A DNA stretch of 64,000 nucleotides from Montifringilla adamsi. Its lineage: Eukaryota > Chordata > Aves > Passeriformes > Passeridae. Positions 21,806 to 33,939 of this stretch are shown here, piece by piece. A model generated the notes under the pieces. That model did not search any database. It saw only the letters and a list, made by a program, of their open reading frames with translations, and was not told where the DNA came from. The translations under genes were made by a program, and so were the position numbers. Position 1 is the first letter of the stretch. Every line of letters starts with the position of its first letter. The stretch spans positions 310,001 through 374,000 of the forward strand of contig JAGGNK010013670.1 in assembly GCA_017590115.1 (NCBI GenBank), written 5' to 3'.

Positions 21806-22859
21806 AGTCCAGCTCCCAGCCCTGCTCCTCAGAACTGCTCTCACACCTTAGGTCTTCCTTCTCCCGGCAGAAGAATCGTAGGTGCCGGCTCGGAGACCCG
21901 GCCCACTCCACACCCTGCTCTTCTATCATCTCCAGCCTGGTCAGATCCCTTCTGCCACCCAGGTGGGCAACCTCAGACTGACTGGAGCAATCACTCCAGT
22001 CCCCCTGGCAGCTCTGGGACCTCTCTGGCCACAGCCTGCTCTCCAGGGAGGATGCACAGGTTGAATCCTGATCATCTTCGGAGTCATACTCGATGTCTAT
22101 TTCCAGGCTCCTGGGGGTGGGGCAGTGTGTTGCTATCACAGCTGGTTCTGCCTCCCCTGATCCCACTGCTCTTGAGGCTTTTTTCCGTAAGGTGCCTTGT
22201 CTGGCCCGGCTGTACAAATCCAAACCCTCCTTCCCACCAGCACTGCTGACAACATTCAGCTCCTCCCTGAGACTGGGAGCTCTGTATAACCCACTCCCCA
22301 TCTGGCTGCAGTTGCCCAGCAGACGACTGCAGTGCTCTGTTAGATCACTCTGTCTCTTCCTACTTATCTCAGGCCGACTCCGGATCTTCTCTCGATAATT
22401 ATTTCCCTTCTTCTTGCTCCAAGAGGGACTTGTCCCACTCCCAGACTTTGGATCATTCTCCTGATAGCCCCAGTTCCAGTGTGCCTTCTTTTGACTGCAA
22501 GACAGCTGGCCAAAGGCAAGATTTGCATGGCCAGCATTCACTCTACTCTCCTTAGCACCGTGCTCCCCCTGCGGAGTCTGAGCAGAGACATCCATGGAGG
22601 TGTTATTCCCATCTTCCTTTAGAAATGGCTCCTTGCTGTTGGGTGGTATCTCTGTTCTTCCTGAATGGTAGGTTTGTGTTTCCAGGGAGTCTTGAGGGTC
22701 TGTCTTTTCTTCTGTTACATCCTTCTCATCCTCATCTTCATCCTCATCCTCAGTCACTTCAGGGATGCTGAACAATTTCTTGCTGTGGTTCTTCTGAAGC
22801 GGAAGCTCCAGGATCCTCTCCAGAATCTCCTCATCGCTGTCAGTATCACAAAGATCCAT
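21806..22859 (-). CDS. TSPOAP1: TSPOAP1 coding exon U, large acidic/Ser-rich exon (3' boundary uncertain)
   Basis: At least 1,054 nt (visible residues 1297 to about 1647). The acceptor GGGTACAG precedes MDLCDTDSDEEILERILELP, matching human FCETDSDEEILEQILELP. It continues KKLFSIPEV plus an acidic run, later EHCSRLLGNCSQ (human EHCSRLLSN) and SLEIDIEYDSEDDQDS (human CLEISIEYDSEDEQE). The best-looking donor, GTAAGT at 21805-21800, ends in phase 1 and would put a stop codon at the start of the next recognised exon. The frame stays open beyond it; a weak GTTGGG donor (exon end 21732, phase 0) or GTGACT (exon end 21727, phase 2) would fit. The main body is secure, the end is not. Confidence 0.85.
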
Positions 22860-23875
22860 CTGTACCCAGAACCCGAGAAAAGCCACAGCCAGGACAAGCA
22901 AAGGAAAAAAGAGAGGAAATAAACATTAAAACAAGAGGCAAAGTGACCCTGATTCCCTCCCAGCAGAGCAGGATGGAGCTGTGGCTGCAGCAAAGCAAGG
23001 GGAAGGGGCAGAGGGAGCGATGGATCTTCTGGCAAAAGCAATCGGATGAACCAGCAATGTGGCAGGAAGCGAGGAAGGCAAATGCATGGAAGAGCTCCCT
23101 CCCAGCCTCTCCTGTACACCTCTCATCCTACCACAGCAATGATTCCCCGTGGGGTGGGATGGGGGCAGGAGAGGCACTGTCCCCCCACTGCAGAGCTGAG
23201 TGGGCTCTTCTGTCCACAGGGCTCACCCACAGAGCCATGGGTCCCTCTTAGCTATGTCCTCTCCCTGGAGCAGAGGGAATGGCCCTGTGCTGTAGGACAC
23301 CCCTTGGAGATGTTGCTGCCTGGGCCCTTCCCATCTCCTAGCAAAGTGCAGCCCTACTGCAGGTTCCTGTCTGCAAATCCAGGAGCAGAGTTCCCACAAA
23401 AACAAAGGAAAAAAAACCCTTTACCTCAAAGGGCCACACAGACATGAGTTTCACTTGCAGATGGGTGAGAGCCTACCAGGTTACAGAAAATTTTGGGGAC
23501 AACATTGCTGAATTTTAAATGTTTTTGTGGACCAACTGTAAAATTTACAGGTTTATTTCTTATCACATTAACAGTAACATAAAAGGTAAAATCTCCAAGT
23601 GCATAGTGTCATTTTGGTAGGAAGATACCTCTGGAGGTCTCGTGTTCAACCTCCCTGACAAGTTATATTATTAATGTGTTCTGAAGGCACTTACAAATAG
23701 ATTACAAAGCATGTGTAACTACCAATGTTTTAAACTACAGCCATATGCAGGTCTGTTCAGAGATAATCAAAAACTGAACCACAGTGGGCAAGAAACAAAG
23801 GCAGTTGCAAGCTGTCTACTGATAATTCCAACCTCTATAGTTTTTTCCAAGCAAAACTTGGTCTTGAATTATATT

Positions 23876-24245
23876 TAGAATTGGTTGAGGGGACCTCCAG
23901 AGATCTCCAGTTCAGTCTCCTCGTTACAGCAGAACTGTTGCCAACAATAAATCCATGTCTTTGCTTAGATGAGGTTTGAAAACACCAAAGAATGGGGATC
24001 CTGAACCCTCTGGTGACCAGTCCCAAGGCTGCACTGCCCTCCTGGGTAAGAGGTTTGAACACATCTCCAACATGAACATCCCAAACAGCAGCTCATGATT
24101 TCTGTCTCTTTTAATGTATCATCTCCCAGAAACGAGACTACTCTTGCTCTCATCCTTTTACCATCATGCAAATAGGCAGTTTCAAAATCTCCCACTCAGC
24201 TCCTCTAGACCCCTCAATTTTCTCAAACCCTCCTTACAGAACACA
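23876..24245 (-). mobile_element. CR1 LINE fragment, older copy
   Basis: GGACCTCCAGAGATCTCCAG, TAGATGAGGTTTGAAAACACC and GTTTGAACACATCTCCAAC are diverged CR1 3' landmarks in minus orientation, with no preserved terminal repeat. Boundaries are approximate. Confidence 0.6.
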
Positions 24246-25490
24246 TGCTCAAGGCTCCTGCCTTGTTAGCGCCAATTAGGAATATGGAGAATTCATAAAT
24301 ACAAAAAAAAAAAAGTTCAGTAAGACTTCTTTTAGCTGTTTGCAAAGTTGTGGCTTCTGCTTTTGAGTTTTAATATAATAAATGGTTTCAGTGATTAAAG
24401 AACTTGTTTGAGGATAAACATTTTAAAAGCACTACCCCTCCATGTTTTCGTCCTCTGGATCCTGGTAGAGGCGGCTGAGGAGTCTTGAGGTAGCAGAAAA
24501 TGCAGTTAAATATGCAGAATCCTAGAAAACAGCTCTATTCCAGTCACATCCCCTTCAATCCATAAGGTAGTAATGGAAGGTCTGTGCCCTAAAGCTTCCT
24601 GTCCTTCACATCTTCTCCCAATTCAGCATCTTGTCACCCTCACTCTGTTACTGCCAGCACAGAAAACAATCACTTTATCCAATCAAGAAGCACCAGTTTG
24701 TTCAGCTCAACAGACATGAGCAGGGTTTTGATGTCTCTTTTCAGGAAAAAAACCCAACCAAATAAAAACATTAAGGCAAATAAAACACCCAGGAAAAAAC
24801 AAAAAATAACAGTGTTCTTGATTGCTCTTATTTCCTTCTTTCTCTTTCCAGGAAACTTGTTTTTCTTCCATTTTTTCCCAGTCCAATCCCAACAACTGGA
24901 AGCCCTTCTAAAACCTTCAGAGGCAGCCCCAGCCCCTCCAGCCACCAGGCTCTTCTGGGGCTCCTGATGTGCTGCACTGCAGGTTCAATCCCTCACCTGA
25001 GAAGCAAAGACCCTTCAGAAGGAGAATAGGAAATTTACTCCAGAGTCACTACATTGTCTGCTACCATTTAGTGCTCACCAGCCCCATCCCTGCACACCAG
25101 CTGCCACACAGGGCACCACCAACTACAGATGTTCTTTGGTCGTGTGAAAAATGAAAGAGAGGGTGCTTTCTTGTCATCCAGGCATATCACATTTCCTGCA
25201 AAGCTTTTTAATTTTCCAGCCTCTCACCCTCAGTGCTTTCCCTGATGGACATTCATCCCAACTACTGTAACCTGTATGGTTACACATCAGTTCCAGGCCA
25301 TGCAGTTGGAATCACATTCCCACATGTGCGTTCAGACTAGATTTAATTCTTTGAGCATGAATTAAGCTGGTCACTTACAGCTCAGCTCAGGCAGGATTTC
25401 ATCCCTTGCAGCATTTGAACTACAAAGCCACAACTCTGCTCCTACATGCTAATACCTGGCAACAGAAAGCATCAAGGCCTAAGCCAAATA

Positions 25491-25605
25491 ATCATAGAAT
25501 CAGGGAATATACTGAGCTGGACGGGACCCACAAGGCTTGAGGTCAACTCCTTGCCCTGCATAGGACACCCCAAAAATCACACCCTGTGCCTAACAGCATT
25601 GACTG
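25491..25605 (-). mobile_element. CR1 LINE 3' end fragment
   Basis: AATCATAGAATCAGGGAATA followed by GCTGGACGGGACCCACAAGG is a CR1 3' end in minus orientation. Confidence 0.8.
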
Positions 25606-25894
25606 TTCCCTGTTTATTGTCTGTGTTAAGAACTCAATCACCCCCCACTGATTTTAAACATTACATCACACTGTGTGTTTTTCCAACTAATTAAACCCTG
25701 GCTCCATTTATTACAAACAAACACCCTTCCCTCTCCCAAAGAACTTGTGTTTTTACCACCTCGAGCCAGCACTGGGAGTAAAAGCAGAGCAGTAGGACCT
25801 TGGGAAAGGCTCAGCCCAGCTCGTCCTCCTGTGAGTTGATGGCATGGGATGGCTGCACTGGCACTCCCCACAAGCAGCACTCAGAACAAGTTAC

Positions 25895-26074
25895 CTTTTC
25901 CCCATTCTCCTGGGAACACGCCTCTCTCTGGTCCCACTTCTTCTCTTCCAGAGCTTCTGAAGACAGCTCATCTTCTTCCTCCTCTTCCAAAATATCTGAA
26001 AGGTCAGAACTCCGGTTGTGCTCAGTGAAAAGGGTCAGCTGTCGGCGGCCCGTTTCTGACAGTTTTTCTTCTTG
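25895..26074 (-). CDS. TSPOAP1: TSPOAP1 coding exon T, NRSSDLSDILEEEEED block
   Basis: 180 nt, 60 codons (visible residues 1237-1296), acceptor TTTTCAACAG, donor GTAACT. Contains HNRSSDLSDILEEEEEDELS, matching human HGRNSDLSDIQEEEEEEE, and ends CSQENGEK, like human IRENGAK. Confidence 0.92.
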
Positions 26075-26351
26075 CTGTTGAAAAGCAAAAGACATTTTCT
26101 CAGTTCTCCCAGACTCTATTCCAGCAAAAAAGGAGCATTTTTCCTTTCTCTGAGCACATACACAACTCAGGTGTGGTAGGAAAAGAAGCGGGCAGCACCC
26201 AAGGGAGTGACTGGCACATATGGACACACACAACCATCAGCCTCACTTCACAGCCTGCAGAACAGCACTGTCTAAGGCTGGAAAACTCAGAAGGTCAAGT
26301 ACAGTTCACATTCCTCCATGGGCACACACATGCAGCCAAGGTTAAACAAAC

Positions 26352-26651
26352 CTCTCTTTTCACTCTGGACATTTCTTTCATCACCTCCTTGCCAGGAGAC
26401 AACCTCAGGAAGTCCTGGCAGCTGCTCCCGCTCATGTTTCCATCTTGGGAGGTGTCCTGTGTCCCCCTAGCGTGGCTGGGGGAGGACGGAGGCTCTGGGC
26501 TCAGGTGCTTCTCTGCCTCTCTCTCCATGTCAGCACTGGGACCTTTGGGTGCCTCCTCCACAGAGCACACGTGGCAGGTTTCTGTTTGGAGCTTCAGCCC
26601 GCTGTCAGTCGGGCTTCCCAGCTCTGGTGCTTTGGTTCTTGGTTGCTCCAT
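26352..26651 (-). CDS. TSPOAP1: TSPOAP1 coding exon S, acidic disordered region
   Basis: 300 nt, 100 codons (visible residues 1137-1236), acceptor TTTCTCAG, donor GTTTGT. No domain; rich in Glu, Pro and Ser. Human has a poorly conserved region of similar composition here. The exon is accepted because it is open, has splice sites in the right phase (0/0) and sits between two firmly matched exons. The GTTTGT donor is unusual, so its 3' boundary is less certain than most. Confidence 0.75.
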
Positions 26652-27574
26652 CTGAGAAACAAACCAACAGTGAAATCAGGGGGAGGTGTGTCAGACTACT
26701 TATGCACCAAAATGGAGTCTTATCACCCCAAACTCTTTGACCCTCTGATGTGTTCTTTGCTCCAGGCATATGAGTATTTTGGCAGGCAACTTGCAGCTGG
26801 GAATACTGGCCAGCCCTGGAACAAACCCCTCCCTGTCCTCAGGTCCCAGTGCCTCCAGTGCCTCCAGTGCTGCAGCTCAGCAAAGGCCCACAAGAGTATA
26901 GACAGTAACAAGTTTCAGGGCTGCAAGAAGAGCCCAAGCTATATAACAGGGTCATTTCCCACTGTCATCTGCCAGAGGCCTAGACATCACCCAGCATGTT
27001 GGGTTGAGCTGGAGATGAGGACACTACTCCAGGATTTCCTGGGGTGTGAAGAAAAGGAGAATTAATGAAGAATAATAAACACAGAGTGCAACAAGCTCCT
27101 GATGAGATCACCTAGTGAGAATTAGAGAAAATCTTCATTGGTATTCCAACCAGTCCAAAAAAACCTCTGGGAGATGGAGGCATGGAGCTCCAGAAACAAG
27201 AAGGGTAAGGCAGGTGGGCCTCCATCAACCACCTCTTTCTCTTACTCTAACCAAGGGAGCCCCCCTGCATTTTGCAATGGAGCACAACCTTGTCCTTATG
27301 TAGCAGGCACATTTTGAAAACACTGAGGGATCAGACCCCAGGGACATTGAGACATTGCAGTGTCAAGGTTCTCAACGTCCCCTGGACAAAAGCCAGGCAG
27401 GTCCTGATCTCATGTCTAATTTCACAGCTCAGATTGCCCTGATTCCCTTTGCTGACAGCCAAGTGAAGAGACACACCTCAAGTGAGAAGGATGATTTGCA
27501 CCCTGGGAGCACTCGTTTCACTCCTCCCCACAAAGGAGGCAAAGCAACCACCACAAGTGCAGCCATCTACACCA

Positions 27575-27752
27575 GACACCTGAATGTCCGGAGGCAATAA
27601 TGCTGGAAACAGGTGAAGTGCAGTAAGAGGCTCACAGAAAAACAAGTAAATCTGGGCTAGAACTGAATCCACCAGCTGAGACATCATTCTCACAGAAACC
27701 TCCTGGCACACCACAAACATCCGAAGCTGGAAGAAATCCACCACGACACTCC
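27575..27752 (-). pseudogene. Decayed duplicate of the FN3-3 part of TSPOAP1 exon R
   Basis: This block aligns along its length with 29117-29296 of exon R. Its translation has VVVDFFQLRMFVVCQEVSVR where the real exon has [20 protein letters not shown], followed by MSQ..VDSVLAQI against [15 protein letters not shown], a 9-nt in-frame deletion. The upstream part of the exon, including its acceptor, is missing and is replaced directly by a CR1 3' end at 27753. The frame remains open beyond the similarity, but no normal acceptor is seen. Confidence 0.8.
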
Positions 27753-27884
27753 TCATCCCTGAAGTGTTCAAGGCCAGGATGGATGAGGCTTGGAGCAGCG
27801 TGGCCTAGTGGAAAGTGTCCCTGTCATGCACCAAATGATCTTTAATGTGCCTTCAAACCCCAACCATTCCATGATTCTATGAAA
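27753..27884 (+). mobile_element. CR1 LINE 3' end abutting the exon duplicate
   Basis: CCCTGAAGTGTTCAAGGCCA to CCATTCCATGATTCTATGA. Its 5' break coincides with the truncated edge of the exon R duplicate. Confidence 0.85.
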
Positions 27885-28759
27885 TGTGTGTAAATTAATC
27901 TAGCAGTTGACCCAAGGTACTGTGAGCTGCAAATGACCAGGTGCTGACCACTGAAATTTTGGACTCAACCTTTCAGTTCTTCTCAGTATTGAGCTGGCCT
28001 TTGGGCTTGGGCCCACCATGCTGCTGTTGCTTCAGCAATTTTCAGAAGTCTAACTCTGACCCTTCACAAGGTCACACTGCCATGATTAATAAAGTTGTGC
28101 TGAATTTAACAGTTTAAGTACTCCTATGAGTTCTGATGTCAAGTCAGAATGGGAAATAGATCCTTTTCCCTGATGTAATACATCTCACAACAGGAGGGCC
28201 CACTTCCCCATCATCACAGAACAATCATTCACCATCACTATATGGCTCTCAGACATCCTCACCACTGTCCTAAAAGAACTCTGAAAGCACTCACCCACCC
28301 TACTGGGAATACCACTGGAAATCTCACTCACCCACAGGGAACTCTAAATAGCCAGTGTCAGAACAGTTTGCTAGCTCTGCAGCCATGGCTGCCTTGCTCT
28401 GCCATTCACGAAGGTGCTCTACCACTGTCTTGTACAAACCCACCAGACTGGAGAAGGTCCCTTCAAGACAGAGAGCACAGCAATGCCAGACTAACATGGG
28501 AACATCCTTTTAACTCTGCAAATTCTTCCCTTCCTCATTCTGTTCCTCATCTGCTAGCAAACAGAATCAAGAGGTGAGCTGCATCTTCCAGGTACACAAC
28601 AGCAGCCAAAATTCCCTGACAGTTTGCCACCGTTGGATGATGGCCCAGAGGCAACACTTTATCACAGAAGGGTATTCAGTGGCATCTTTTCCCACTCCAA
28701 AAAGGATCCATTGCCCTTCCCTGCACACCTGGCACTGGGCAGGAGATGTAAGCACTTAC

Positions 28760-29323
28760 CTGCACCTGTGTCCCCTCACCCGGTTGCATTTCCTGTTTCT
28801 GGGAAGGTCTAGGTTCCGTGCCCTGCCCTGGGAGCACTGTGCCAGCCTGCTGGGGAGGCACACTCAGGCATTTCTTGTCTCCTTCAGTGTCCAACCCCTG
28901 TGGGGAAGTGCCTGGAGCCTGCACCAAGGAAGCACTAGGGGAGGGGAGGTGTGGTGGGGAAGAGGCTTTTTCTGTCAGAGGCTGCTCTGAGCCAACAGGG
29001 CTGGAGGAGAAATCAGTCAATTTGGCATCTGAGCTCCCAGCAGGAATTTTCTGTTGGAGCGGGAGCATGTGCTGTGGGCTGCGGGTAGGCAGCAAGGCCC
29101 TGGGGCCCCCCCGGGGCAGTCTGGAGGGGACAGTGGTGCACACAGGGGAAGTGCAGTGGGAGGACTGCAGCAGGACCGAGGAAATCTGGGCTGGAACTGA
29201 ATCCACGGACTCCCCGTACTGAGACATCGTCCTCACAGAAACCTCACGGCACACCTGGAACATCTGAAGCTGGGACAAGTCCACCAGGACACTCCCAGCA
29301 GTTGGAGAAGTAACTTCTATCAC
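28760..29323 (-). CDS. TSPOAP1: TSPOAP1 coding exon R, FN3-3 second half and linker
   Basis: 564 nt, 188 codons (visible residues 949-1136), acceptor GCTTTCAG, donor GTAAGT. Starts [20 protein letters not shown] and continues [20 protein letters not shown], matching the human FN3-3 end. The remaining roughly 140 residues are a Pro/Ser/Gln-rich linker that is much less conserved. A diverged copy of part of this exon lies about 1.5 kb further on in the next intron (27575-27752). Confidence 0.93.
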
Positions 29324-29817
29324 CTGAAAGCAAAAGAACAGGAAGGAATTATTTATTGTGCACAGCTCAGCCCTTCAATTCCCAACCCAAAGTTCAGATA
29401 GAACCCAAAGCTCCGGAGAGCAGCTGTGCAGAATTCCCACCCTTCTGCACACTATCTGGGAAGAATCAACATTAAAGAGAAATTTGAGAAAGTGAACAGT
29501 CTACAAAATATTAATATATTCACTCCTACTCCAGATTTTAACCCTCCTTGTTTCCTAAGCCTTAAAGAGTTTTCCCTTCTTTAGGCCGCTTTTTCAACTA
29601 CCTTCCTCCTTTTTTTCACCTGTGAAGAGGTGAAAAGCATTTCCACAACAAAAAGAGCAATTACCCAACACAGCATCATTCTGTTTTGCACTGTGCTCCT
29701 CAAACAACATCATGTGTGCACAAGACCACAGGACATTTTCCACACAGAATGTCTGGTTTGGATGTTCTGTATCAGTAACGGTACTGAACAAACAGAACCC
29801 TGGGGTGTTTGTATGCT

Positions 29818-30400
29818 AAAATGAAGGAATGGTTTGGGTTGGAAGGGACCTTAAATACCATCTCATTCCAGCCCCGCCACAGGCAGGGACACCTTCCACT
29901 TGGAGCACCCCAGGTTGCTCCAAGCCCCATCCAACCTGGCCTTGGATACTGCCAGGGATCCTGGGGTAGCCACAGCTTCTCTGGACAGTATGTGCCTGGG
30001 CCTCATTACCCTCACAGGGAACCATTTCTTCCCAATACCCCACCTAAGCCTAACTTCTGGCAGTGGGAAGCCATTCCCTGTGTCCTGTCCCTCCTTCCCT
30101 TGCCCCCAGTCTCTCTCCAGCTCTCTGGAAGCCCCTTTAGGCCCTAGAACAAGCTCTGAGATCGCCCTGGAGCCCTCTTCTCCAGGTGAACACCCTCTGC
30201 TCTCTCAGCCTGGCTCCAGAGCAGAGGGCCTCCAGCCCTTGAAGCATCTCCACGGCCTCCTCTGACTCACTCCAGCAGCTCCACATCCCTCTGATGTTGG
30301 GGGCCCCAGAGTTGGAGGCAGCTCTGCAAGTGGGGTCTCACCTAAGCATGGCAGAGGGGCAGATTCCCCCCCTACTCTTCTGCCCACACTGTGGGGATGC
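29818..30400 (-). mobile_element. CR1 LINE 3' fragment, long copy
   Basis: Starts AATGAAGGAATGGTTTGGGT and runs through CCAACCTGGCCTTGG, GCCCCTTTAGGCCC, TCTCCAGGTGAACACC and GGGGTCTCACC landmarks. It sits in the intron between the two FN3-3 exons. Confidence 0.85.
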
Positions 30401-30774
30401 CAACTTTATGCTGCATCACTACACCTCACTCCTCACATTCGAGAGAAAGCCCCGGTGGTGGCTGTGTACTTGTCTTTGTGCTCTGTCCACACCCTCGGGA
30501 CTAATTGTTTGCCAAAGGCCGGTGCCTGGGCTGAGGAGGCTGTTTTGCTGCTGGAGGGTCCTGCTCCAGGAGCACCTCCAAAATCTGGATAGATGTCTTT
30601 TGTAGTGTGCATCACACAGCCCATGCAATGTCCCTTCTCTGATATTGCTCCTTTCCAGGCCAAGGACTGCCACTGCCTCTTCAGGACACCTTCCTGGATC
30701 CAGCTTTCCTTCTCTTAAGGTCTGATACTTCATGCTCCCCCTGCAGCAGCCCCAGCCCCCTGCACAGCCAGTAC

Positions 30775-30926
30775 CTTCTGTCCATCCGCATACACGGCAT
30801 ATCCAGTGACCCGCACCCCGTTGGAAGATCCCTCAGCATCAATGGTGACAGGTAACCAGCTGATAACCAGGATACCTGGAGAGGGACCAGCTTCTACCTG
30901 GACATCCAAAGGAGCATCAGGTGTGC
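30775..30926 (-). CDS. TSPOAP1: TSPOAP1 coding exon Q, FN3-3 first half
   Basis: 152 nt, acceptor TCTCTCACAG, donor GTACTG. Encodes [20 protein letters not shown], then [12 protein letters not shown] and [16 protein letters not shown], nearly identical to human FN3-3. Enters in phase 1 and leaves in phase 0. Confidence 0.95.
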
Positions 30927-31425
30927 CTGTGAGAGACCAAACACAATTTCCTCTTGCTTATCTGGCTACAGCATAAAGCTCAACCCTGGTTAGAACCAAA
31001 GAGCAAATTCCCAACCAGACTTGCCCCTGCAGAACTGAACAACAGCCAGGCCAGTACTGGGAAACATCAGACAGAACCAGAGAAAATAAGGTACTCTTGT
31101 TCTGTGAAAGCTTAAATGCACAGAAAGCAGAACTTTGCAAAAGTAGCTGAGGCCAAGATGCAGCAATCCTTGGAGCAAAGTCATGGTAAACCATCTCTTC
31201 CCTGCCCAACCAGCTGCTCCAACCAGCACAGAAGATGTCTTCTCAGAGCAAATGAAAGAAAAAGGGCTAATCAAATTTTAAAATAAAGTAAGAAAATCAT
31301 TAAGACAAAACAGTGCAGCACCTCAGGCTTTAGGGACCTAATCAACCTTGCTTCCCTTTGCCCTACGGCTTCCCAGCAAAGAGCCAGCTAAGCACAGCCT
31401 CTCCATGTGCAGAGGCCTGCAGTAC

Positions 31426-32241
31426 CTGCTAGAGGGGTAGTGAAGTGTATCACAGCTGAGTCCTGCTCCTGCCCCTTGGGCACCTCTTCCCAAGGAGTTT
31501 TCATGGGCCGTGCCTCCAGCTTGGCCACATACTGCGTGCTGGGCTGCAGGTTGCGGAAGGTGTACCAGTACACGCCCGGCTTGGTCACATCACACTCCTG
31601 CCCATTGAGATACACCCCATGGCTGTAGTTGCTGTTGCAGGGAAGCCACGTGACCTCTGCTGACGTGGCCGTGACGCTTCTGACTTTCAGCATCGTTGGT
31701 GCCATGCCAAAATCCTGCCCCACAAAGAAAGTGCAGCGCAGTTTGTCAGAGCTACCGTGCTCCGTCACCGTCTGCACGGACACGCGGTAAGCCCTGCTGT
31801 GTAAATCCAGCTTTTCTATCACTGCTTTGGTCTGAAGGCCACTCTTCACGTTCTGACGTAGCTCTTCATCCACATAGATGTTGTAGCTTTGTATGTCTGG
31901 GCAGCCAGCTGGCAAAAGAGGTGGTTCCCAGCCTACAACTATGCTTCTGGCAAGCTGCTTGATAAGAGTCAGTTTTCTTGGGTAAGGCACTGCTGTATGA
32001 CTAACGGGTTCCTCCTGGTCTCCTTCTGCTCTGCTGGCCAATGGACTGATGCTAGTCTCTTCAATGGAAAACTCACTCTTATCTCCACTGCTGGTGCTTG
32101 CACTGACCAAACTTTTCTCCTGGTATGAGCTATGGGTGAGATCATTCAGCTCCGGAGGCAGAAACATCATGAGGTCATCATCTGAAACTCGCTCAACAAA
32201 ATTGGAGGGGACCAGCCCTCGCCGGCCATCCATCAGCTCCC
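31426..32241 (-). CDS. TSPOAP1: TSPOAP1 coding exon P, SH3-1 end plus FN3-1 and FN3-2
   Basis: 816 nt (visible residues 626-897 plus one base), acceptor TTTGTTTAG, donor GTACTG. Starts GELMDGRRGLVPSNFVERV, the Trp-less final strands of SH3-1 with the ligand-contact PSNF motif. A Ser-rich spacer follows, then FN3-1 (about 711-798, from PYPRKLTLIKQLARSIVVGW) and FN3-2 (about 806-897, with TATSAEVTWLPCNSNYSHGV and YLNGQEC). Length, domain order and sequence match human TSPOAP1. It ends ...TTPLAG with the Gly codon split. Confidence 0.96.
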
Positions 32242-33621
32242 CTAAACAAAAAACAGGACACCTGTTACCACTACTCCTGCCATTGAGCCTTCCAACTCAG
32301 CTGTCAGGACTACAGGACAACATCTTTGCCAGGGTACAACCGCTCTGCAGTCAGGAGTGGAAAAGATCTCAGGGAGGTTATTCCTGGCAATGTTTCCTGA
32401 CTTCCTAGGGCTTCCCTTGTTAGGTCCCAAACGACACATTCACACATTTCAAAGCCAACTAAGCAGAAAGTTGGGTTGTGTAACTAGCTAAAGGTTTTCT
32501 CCTTCTTCATTATCCCATTCTTCCTCATCACAGCTCTTTCACTAACTTTTTTAGCCTTCCCAAACTACACAGCTGGATGATTTTACAACTTCTCCCAGCC
32601 ATACAATTTAGGGTTTGCAGTACTTCCTCAAAAAAGTCCATCTTCCCAGCTCTGTATTTAGCTCTGGCCTTTCTTTTAGCTCCCTTCTTTCTTAACTTAA
32701 CTCCTGTACTAAAGGTGTCCCAAAAAGACTTGTGGGGATAACAGATACACAGCACTTGGTCTGTGCGGACCCATCAAACCACGGATGAGCAGCACACAGG
32801 GACTGCACTGCCTTCTCCCTTCCAAACTCTATCTACAGCAAATCAACTGAAAGCAGGGAAAGCAGAAAAGGTTAGTAAGGAATAATCTTTTTAAACAATA
32901 AACAAACAAATAAATTATAAGCTTGGGAACAGAAAGAAAGAAAAATGAGGCAGAGCAGTCACAGAGCAAGCAGTGCAACACACATGCATTTGTCTCAGCT
33001 CTTGCAAAGCACCTCAGGAAATCAGGAATTTATCACCCCTTAAGCAAGTGGCTCCACAAAAAAACCTCAGCACAAATTTGCAGCCCACAAATCTTGGTTT
33101 CGATTCCATCCACCTTTTAGTCAACCAGGATCATGTTTGCAAAGGGACCAAAACAGCAACACTGCATGACACCAGCAAGGGTCACAACTGTAGTCTGGGT
33201 TGATTATTGTATCCCCTCTTTGCCAAAAGAGCACAAGGCAATCCATCACCTGCTGCAGTCCCTGGCTCACTACAGGCACTGGAAAGAGGGAAACAGCACA
33301 TCTGCAAAAGGGGCTGAACTTGTTCTTCTCCATGGTAGGGGAGGAACCATATGGGAGTTGAAACCATTGGGGATGAAATGTGGAACTTGCTGAAAGCAGT
33401 GGCAAATTTCCACTGAAATCACTAGACAAGGATTTTCATAGCTTAATTTTTCCATAACATAAATAAAACCATTACCAACAGGATTTGCTCATCCTTCTAA
33501 CAAACTAACTTTGGGCAGAAACCCTTTACCTTTACCTTGAGGGTAAATTTCTCTCTCATTTTCTGGAGAGAAATCAACTCGCCACAGCAGTTCAGTCACA
33601 TTTCATTTTACTAAAACACAC

Positions 33622-33731
33622 CTTCAAAAAAGCCATCTTCATCCATGTCTCCATAGATGTAAATATATTCTCCAGCAGTCAGTGGAAGCTCTGCCTCTGG
33701 ATTTTCATTAGGTCCATCAAAAGGATTGTAG
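33622..33731 (-). CDS. TSPOAP1: TSPOAP1 coding exon O, SH3-1 core
   Basis: 110 nt, acceptor ATATTTCAG, donor GTGTGT. Encodes [20 protein letters not shown] then [17 protein letters not shown]. This is the RT loop and acidic n-Src region of SH3-1, almost identical to human. It enters in phase 2 and leaves in phase 1, consistent with both neighbours. Confidence 0.95.
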
Positions 33732-33939
33732 CTGAAATATTTACAATTGGAAGACTTAATTTGCATAGGAACCTTCCCAGCAACACATTACAGCTGTAAT
33801 TCACTGGGAATGCATCCACTTTGGAAGGCAGCAAATTCCATAGACAAAGGTCAAGACTGTAGTTTATATATGAAAATATTTAATAATAGATAATTTCTGA
33901 GGAGCAGAACAGATGTCTTGTGACATCCAAAGGAACAGG

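Noticed and set aside
26445..27065. 206-codon + strand open frame
   Set aside because: It is largely the shadow of exon S on the opposite strand.
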